Both the position numbers and the translations under genes were made by a program. The notes below the pieces were generated by a model. That model was given only the letters and a program-made list of their open reading frames with translations, did not search any database and had not been told where the DNA came from. This document shows positions 60,243 through 64,000 of a DNA stretch of 64,000 nucleotides, piece by piece. How positions within the stretch are numbered: position 1 is the first letter of the stretch; every line of letters starts with the position of its first letter. The stretch lies in NCBI GenBank assembly GCA_028023455.1, contig JAQFVV010012394.1, positions 32,516,885 to 32,580,884 of the forward strand, given 5' to 3'. This DNA comes from Epiperipatus broadwayi. Lineage: Eukaryota; Onychophora; Udeonychophora; Euonychophora; Peripatidae.

Positions 60243-60303
<61 letters not shown>
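60243..60303. repeat. TA dinucleotide microsatellite, about 60 bp
   Basis: Lies between the end of repeat E and the start of the RTE element. Open frames across it translate to Tyr-Ile repeats and are artefacts. Confidence 0.95.
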
Positions 60304-60305
<2 letters not shown>

Positions 60306-60339
60306 CAGACTCAGGCTGCCATTTGCATATCACTTTCAA

Positions 60340-60990
60340 TGGAAGGAAGATTGCAAAAATTGGAAGAACTGTCTCCTATTAAATAGAACATTATTGGAGC
60401 GAGTGAAGTTAAAAGAAAACAATTTATTTAAAAATGGAAATGTGCTTTAGTACAAAGGCACAAATATTGGAAATACAAGTAGAAAAGGAATTATTATAAA
60501 TAAAGAAATGGAAAAACAACATTGTGGAGATTGATGGTGTTGCCAAACAGAGTGGCAAAATTAGCTATTCAAGTTAATAGCAGATATCAAATACAGATAA
60601 TTCAGATTTATGCCTCATTCTCATAGTGATGAAGCAGTAGAAGATTTTTATATGGATGTACAAAAGGCTTTTGATCAGAGTAAACAAATTTTAAAATTGA
60701 TATGGGAGACTTTAATGCTAGAATTGGTAAACAAATAAAAGATGAAAGTGCTATAGGTAAATTTGGTTATGGTAATAGAAGATTTGCAGAAAAAGAAAAA
60801 CTTTATATTATGAATTTTTTTTTTGAGAAAAATGTTAAAAGGAAATGGACATGGAAACATCCAAATAAAGATAGAACAGAATTGGATTATATTTTGACTA
60901 ACAGAAAATACATATTTCAAGATTGTAATGTTCTTAATAAATTTAACACAGGAAGTGATCATTGATTAGTAAGATGTAAGATACATATTA
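60340..60990 (+). pseudogene. RTE endonuclease (APE-like) domain, broken
   Basis: The endonuclease would nick target DNA to prime reverse transcription. The clearest piece, from 60,702 to the stop at 60,963-60,965, has the GDFNARIG motif at its start, 'TELDYIL' in the middle and SDH at its end, the three APE-type catalytic blocks. Upstream, frames at 60,560-60,700 read 'VAKLAIQVNSRYQIQIIQIYA', then 'DEAVEDFYMDVQKAFD'. A stop follows SDH directly and several frame changes occur before it. Confidence 0.8.
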
Positions 60991-61539
60991 ATGCAAAACT
61001 AGAGAGACAAAAATTATTAAGAAAAACAATATTTACAGTTGATATTCCTAATCTTCAGAAACATTCTAATGAATTTAAATTAGAACTTACAAATCGGTTT
61101 CAAATAGTAGATTTTGAATATGGTTCAGATTTGAATGAAATTAATAGGAAAATAACTGATACACTTTTAAAAACTGCAGCAAAGAGATGATAGAAGTAGA
61201 AAAAAGCAGCAATTGATCAAGAAAATTTCTACTGAGACTAGAGAATTTATAAAAAAAAGAAAGAACAAGAAAATATATAAAAATGATGCATTAAAAAGGA
61301 TTGTACATTTTAAATTTTGTAAAATATGCAAAAAAGAGTTGATAATGATATAAGACCAGACAATTATAAAATAGCAAGGAAAGCTTGTAGAAGAGAATAA
61401 AAGTCTCAAGAGTTCAAAACATTTTGGTATTGATAGAAAACTTATATCTGTAATAAGTAATAAAGATGGGTAGAAGAGTTCCATCAAAAATTATATACTA
61501 ATAAATAACAAGTATTACCTACATGTATTATATCTTCTG

Positions 61540-62990
61540 AATTGCCCAGAATTTTAAATAAAGATATGAGACATGTAATTAAATTTATAAAGAGGGGAAA
61601 GGCTTCAGATAAAGATGGTATTATAATCAATAAATTGAAAGAAGTAGGTGAAGAAGTAGAAATTTTTTTGACAAAGCTTATACCAAATGTTTAAATAATA
61701 AAGATGTACCATATAATTGGAGGAATGCTGATTAATATTAATATTTTAAAGAAAGTGAAGATATTAAAAATTACGGACCTATCACTCAGCCTTTTATCAG
61801 TTTTACATAAAATTTTTTACCAAGAAAACTACAATTTGACTACAGAGAACATTGAATTTCAACCAACCAAGAGAACAAACTGGATTAAAAGTGGTTTTAG
61901 AACAGGAAATCCTATCTAAGTACTGAGAAGAGTTATAGAAAGGACCAATGAATATGAATTGCCATTATGCTTTGGATTTGTAGATTATGAAAAGACATTT
62001 GATTCCATAAGCATTTCTTCAATGATTATTAAAGTATTGAATCAACAGGGTATAGACCCAGGATATTGTCATATTCTTAAGAATATTTATCAGGAAGGTT
62101 AACATTGGAAAGGATGTAAGACAGGATGACTGCATGTGTTCAAAACATTTTACAGCAGTATTGCAAGATATATTTTGTGGATTAAAATAGAAAGCTATAA
62201 GAATAACAGTAAATGGAGATTATAAGTCATTTACATTTTGCAGATGATGTAATTGTTTTTGCAAATAATGCTTCAGAGCTTCAGAAAATCCTTCAAGAGT
62301 TATTAGATGAAAGTAAGAAAGTAAGATTAAAAAGTAAATTTTAAAAGGACTAAATGGATTTTTTCAAAAGATGAAAATAAAAATTGATTATAATGAGTTA
62401 GAAGAAGTTAAACTACAAATACCTTGGTCAGATTATTACTACAGATGGAAACATAATGGATAAAATTAATCATAGAATTAAACTTTGTTGGAATACTTTT
62501 GGTAGAAATAATTTAATATTAAAATGAAATATATCTATGTGTTTGAAAAAAAAAAAGGGTTTTAACAAATGTGATTTGTAAGTTCTTATTTATGGATCTG
62601 AGACTTGGACACTTAATGGAATAGCAATATAGAGACTTCAGATCACACAAAAAAGTACAGAGAAATAATTTTAGGAGTAACGAAAAGAGATCAAAAATGC
62701 AATGCATGGGTAAGAGAACAAACAAATGTTACTGACATCATTGAAAGAATTAAAAGACTAAAATGAAGTTGAGCTGGACGTATTGCTAGATGAGATAATA
62801 ATAGAGGGACAATTGAAATCTTAAACCAGATTCCAAGATATTGTAAAAGACCCAGAAAAAAACCACATGTGAGATGGATGGATGAAATAAGAAAGTGTGC
62901 AGTGGTGGTTGGAGGAAAGATGCTAGATATCGGAGAAATGGATTTTTAACTTGGGGAGAGCTTTATCCTGCCATGGATTTATAATGGTTT
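61540..62990 (+). pseudogene. RTE reverse transcriptase domain, broken
   Basis: Recognisable blocks in order: 'KRGKASDKDGI' (RT finger) near 61,595, 'GFRTGNPI' near 61,895, 'GFVDYEKTFDSI' near 61,975, 'HLHFADDVIVFANNASE' near 62,230 (catalytic FADD retained), 'LIYGSETWTL'-like near 62,590, and 'RPHVRWMDE'-like near 62,870. Many indels and stops separate them; no long frame survives. Confidence 0.82.
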
Positions 62991-63000
62991 ATGATGATAG

Positions 63001-63788
63001 TGAAGATATTGTAGCAAGACTATTAGATAAAATGGATTCAGTCTTGCCAGATTAGGACTGCCATTTATGTATTGCGAAATATCTTTGGTAATCTTTCTTA
63101 ATGTGCCATATGTGACAAAAGAATTATCAAGATAAACCAAATATTGTCATTTATTACTGATATTTTCTAAAAAGGACACAACCAGAATGGATGATGATGA
63201 TTAAGCAAATTTCTAACACCTATAAATGCAAGACATGTTTTCTAATCACCATTATTTTTGACAACCACTTTGCTGACCTCCAAGATTACTCAACATTGGT
63301 AATTTAATTTAGAGACTCATAGCTATAATAGTTGGTCTCAGGGTACTATCTTCCATCCTAAAACAACTACCAATTAACACAAACCAAACAAGACAGACCT
63401 CAGCTTTTTAATCCTAACAAAATCCCAGTTAACACTTTAGCAATAGCACCATTTAAAAAATGGACTCAAGCCATAAAATGGGCTCAATCCACGATGCAAA
63501 TAATGTTGAGAATAGATTTGAAGGTCAAATGAATTAGCGGAATGAGACAGAAAGTCAGAATAGAAAGCAACTAAATGCATAAATTATTTTAATTATAAAA
63601 ATTATTTAACAACTAATGACAAAAAAGAAACAAAATAATAATAATTACACATACATGGATTTGTATTTCTTTCCTGTAAAATACATTCATATAAAAAATA
63701 ATAATGTAAACAAATATGAATGGACAGAAAAGAAAAAGAAAATAAGATACCAACTTATGAAATTCTTATACTAATACATGTATACAAT
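63001..63788. other. A+T-rich intergenic DNA after the RTE copy
   Basis: No exon seen. It is slightly richer in G and C at 63,240-63,540, without a recognisable feature. Confidence 0.45.
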
Positions 63789-63965
63789 AAATAATTATAG
63801 GAACAAATATCAATGATCATTGTATAATTCAGCTAAGATATATTTTATAGTACTTTGACATAAATAGTTATAAGAATAAATGTTAATAACAGTTGTATAA
63901 TTCACTTATTTACATATTTTATCAAACTTTTGTGGTACTTTGTAAGCTTACAAATAGTTATTGGA
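63789..63965 (+). repeat. Tandem duplication, about 90-100-bp unit, two copies
   Basis: Both copies have AATA.TTATA.GAA.AAAT, a TTGTATAATTCA block and a GTACTTTG block in the same order; diverged. Confidence 0.65.
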
Positions 63966-64000
63966 CTTAAACAGTATATTTTACTTTAGAACCTTTTTTG

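Larger units (their letters stand above)
60304..63000 (+). mobile_element. Nearly full-length but decayed RTE retrotransposon
   Basis: Contains both enzyme domains in order. Endonuclease pieces start near 60,340 and reach about 60,990; RT pieces run from about 61,540 to the end, where the sequence parallels the 1-930 element closely. The 3' end is a weak ATGATGATAG tail. The start is set by the TA microsatellite. A 'GACT.AGGCTGCCATTTGC' phrase near 60,309 is echoed by 'GATTAGGACTGCCATTTATG' at 63,050, just past the 3' end, possibly the start of another RTE copy. Confidence 0.85.

Overview
This window is non-coding, repeat-dense DNA from an animal genome. It is strongly A+T-rich (roughly three quarters A+T by eye) and has no bacterial-type gene packing, operon or CRISPR array. 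The recognisable coding DNA is all from mobile elements: RTE-class non-LTR retrotransposons and Ty3/gypsy-type LTR retrotransposons. The RTE coding sequence (endonuclease plus reverse transcriptase, 3' end in a GAT-repeat tail) resembles copies common in arthropods, molluscs and other invertebrates. CTCF-like motifs suggest a bilaterian, but the sequence does not settle the species. I found no convincing host exon on either strand, so the window is most likely intergenic or a large intron.

Layout. 1-930: 3' half of an RTE element. 930-4,500: foldback repeats and decayed RTE pieces. 4,600-8,850: SINE-like repeats and a CpG-richer patch with promoter-like motifs. 8,878-10,336: a large inverted repeat whose loop holds a tRNA-derived SINE and an RTE tail. 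10,340-21,800: mostly plain A+T-rich DNA with two more SINEs, a foldback at 14.5 kb and a long TA microsatellite. 21,866-22,104: four same-strand CTCF-like motifs spaced 70-78 bp apart. 22.5-24.4 kb: GC-richer DNA, possibly LTR-derived. 25.5 kb: a palindromic MITE. 26.5-28.5 kb: a layered satellite locus (about 260-bp, about 110-bp and 31-bp units), followed by a TA-flanked MITE. 29.2 and 31.5 kb: two foldback elements of one family. 32,614-36,102: a young LTR element with near-identical 1.37-kb LTRs and a 748-bp interior. 36-43 kb: A+T-rich DNA with two long palindromes and a SINE. 43,475-45,106: a probable solo LTR. 46.0-47.6 kb: an inverted dispersed repeat, a TA microsatellite and a possible LTR. 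48,273-51,595: a gypsy-type element with broken gag and protease and no polymerase or most of the integrase. 52.6-53.4 kb: dispersed repeat and hairpin. 54,595-57,580: a minus-strand relative of the 32.6-kb element. 59.6-60.3 kb: dispersed repeat ending in a TA microsatellite. 60.3-63.0 kb: an almost full-length but decayed RTE copy.

How the parts relate. All three LTR elements with paired LTRs lack a usable polymerase and would have needed enzymes from elsewhere. The 32.6-kb and 54.6-kb elements belong to one family: they share LTRs, the LTR/interior junction and a non-coding interior, which points to a propagated non-autonomous family. At least six long palindromes or foldbacks lie in 64 kb, and one foldback family carries a CTCF-like motif in its arms. 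The most interesting items are the CTCF-like tandem cluster, the LTR-only retrotransposon family, and the density of hairpin-forming elements.
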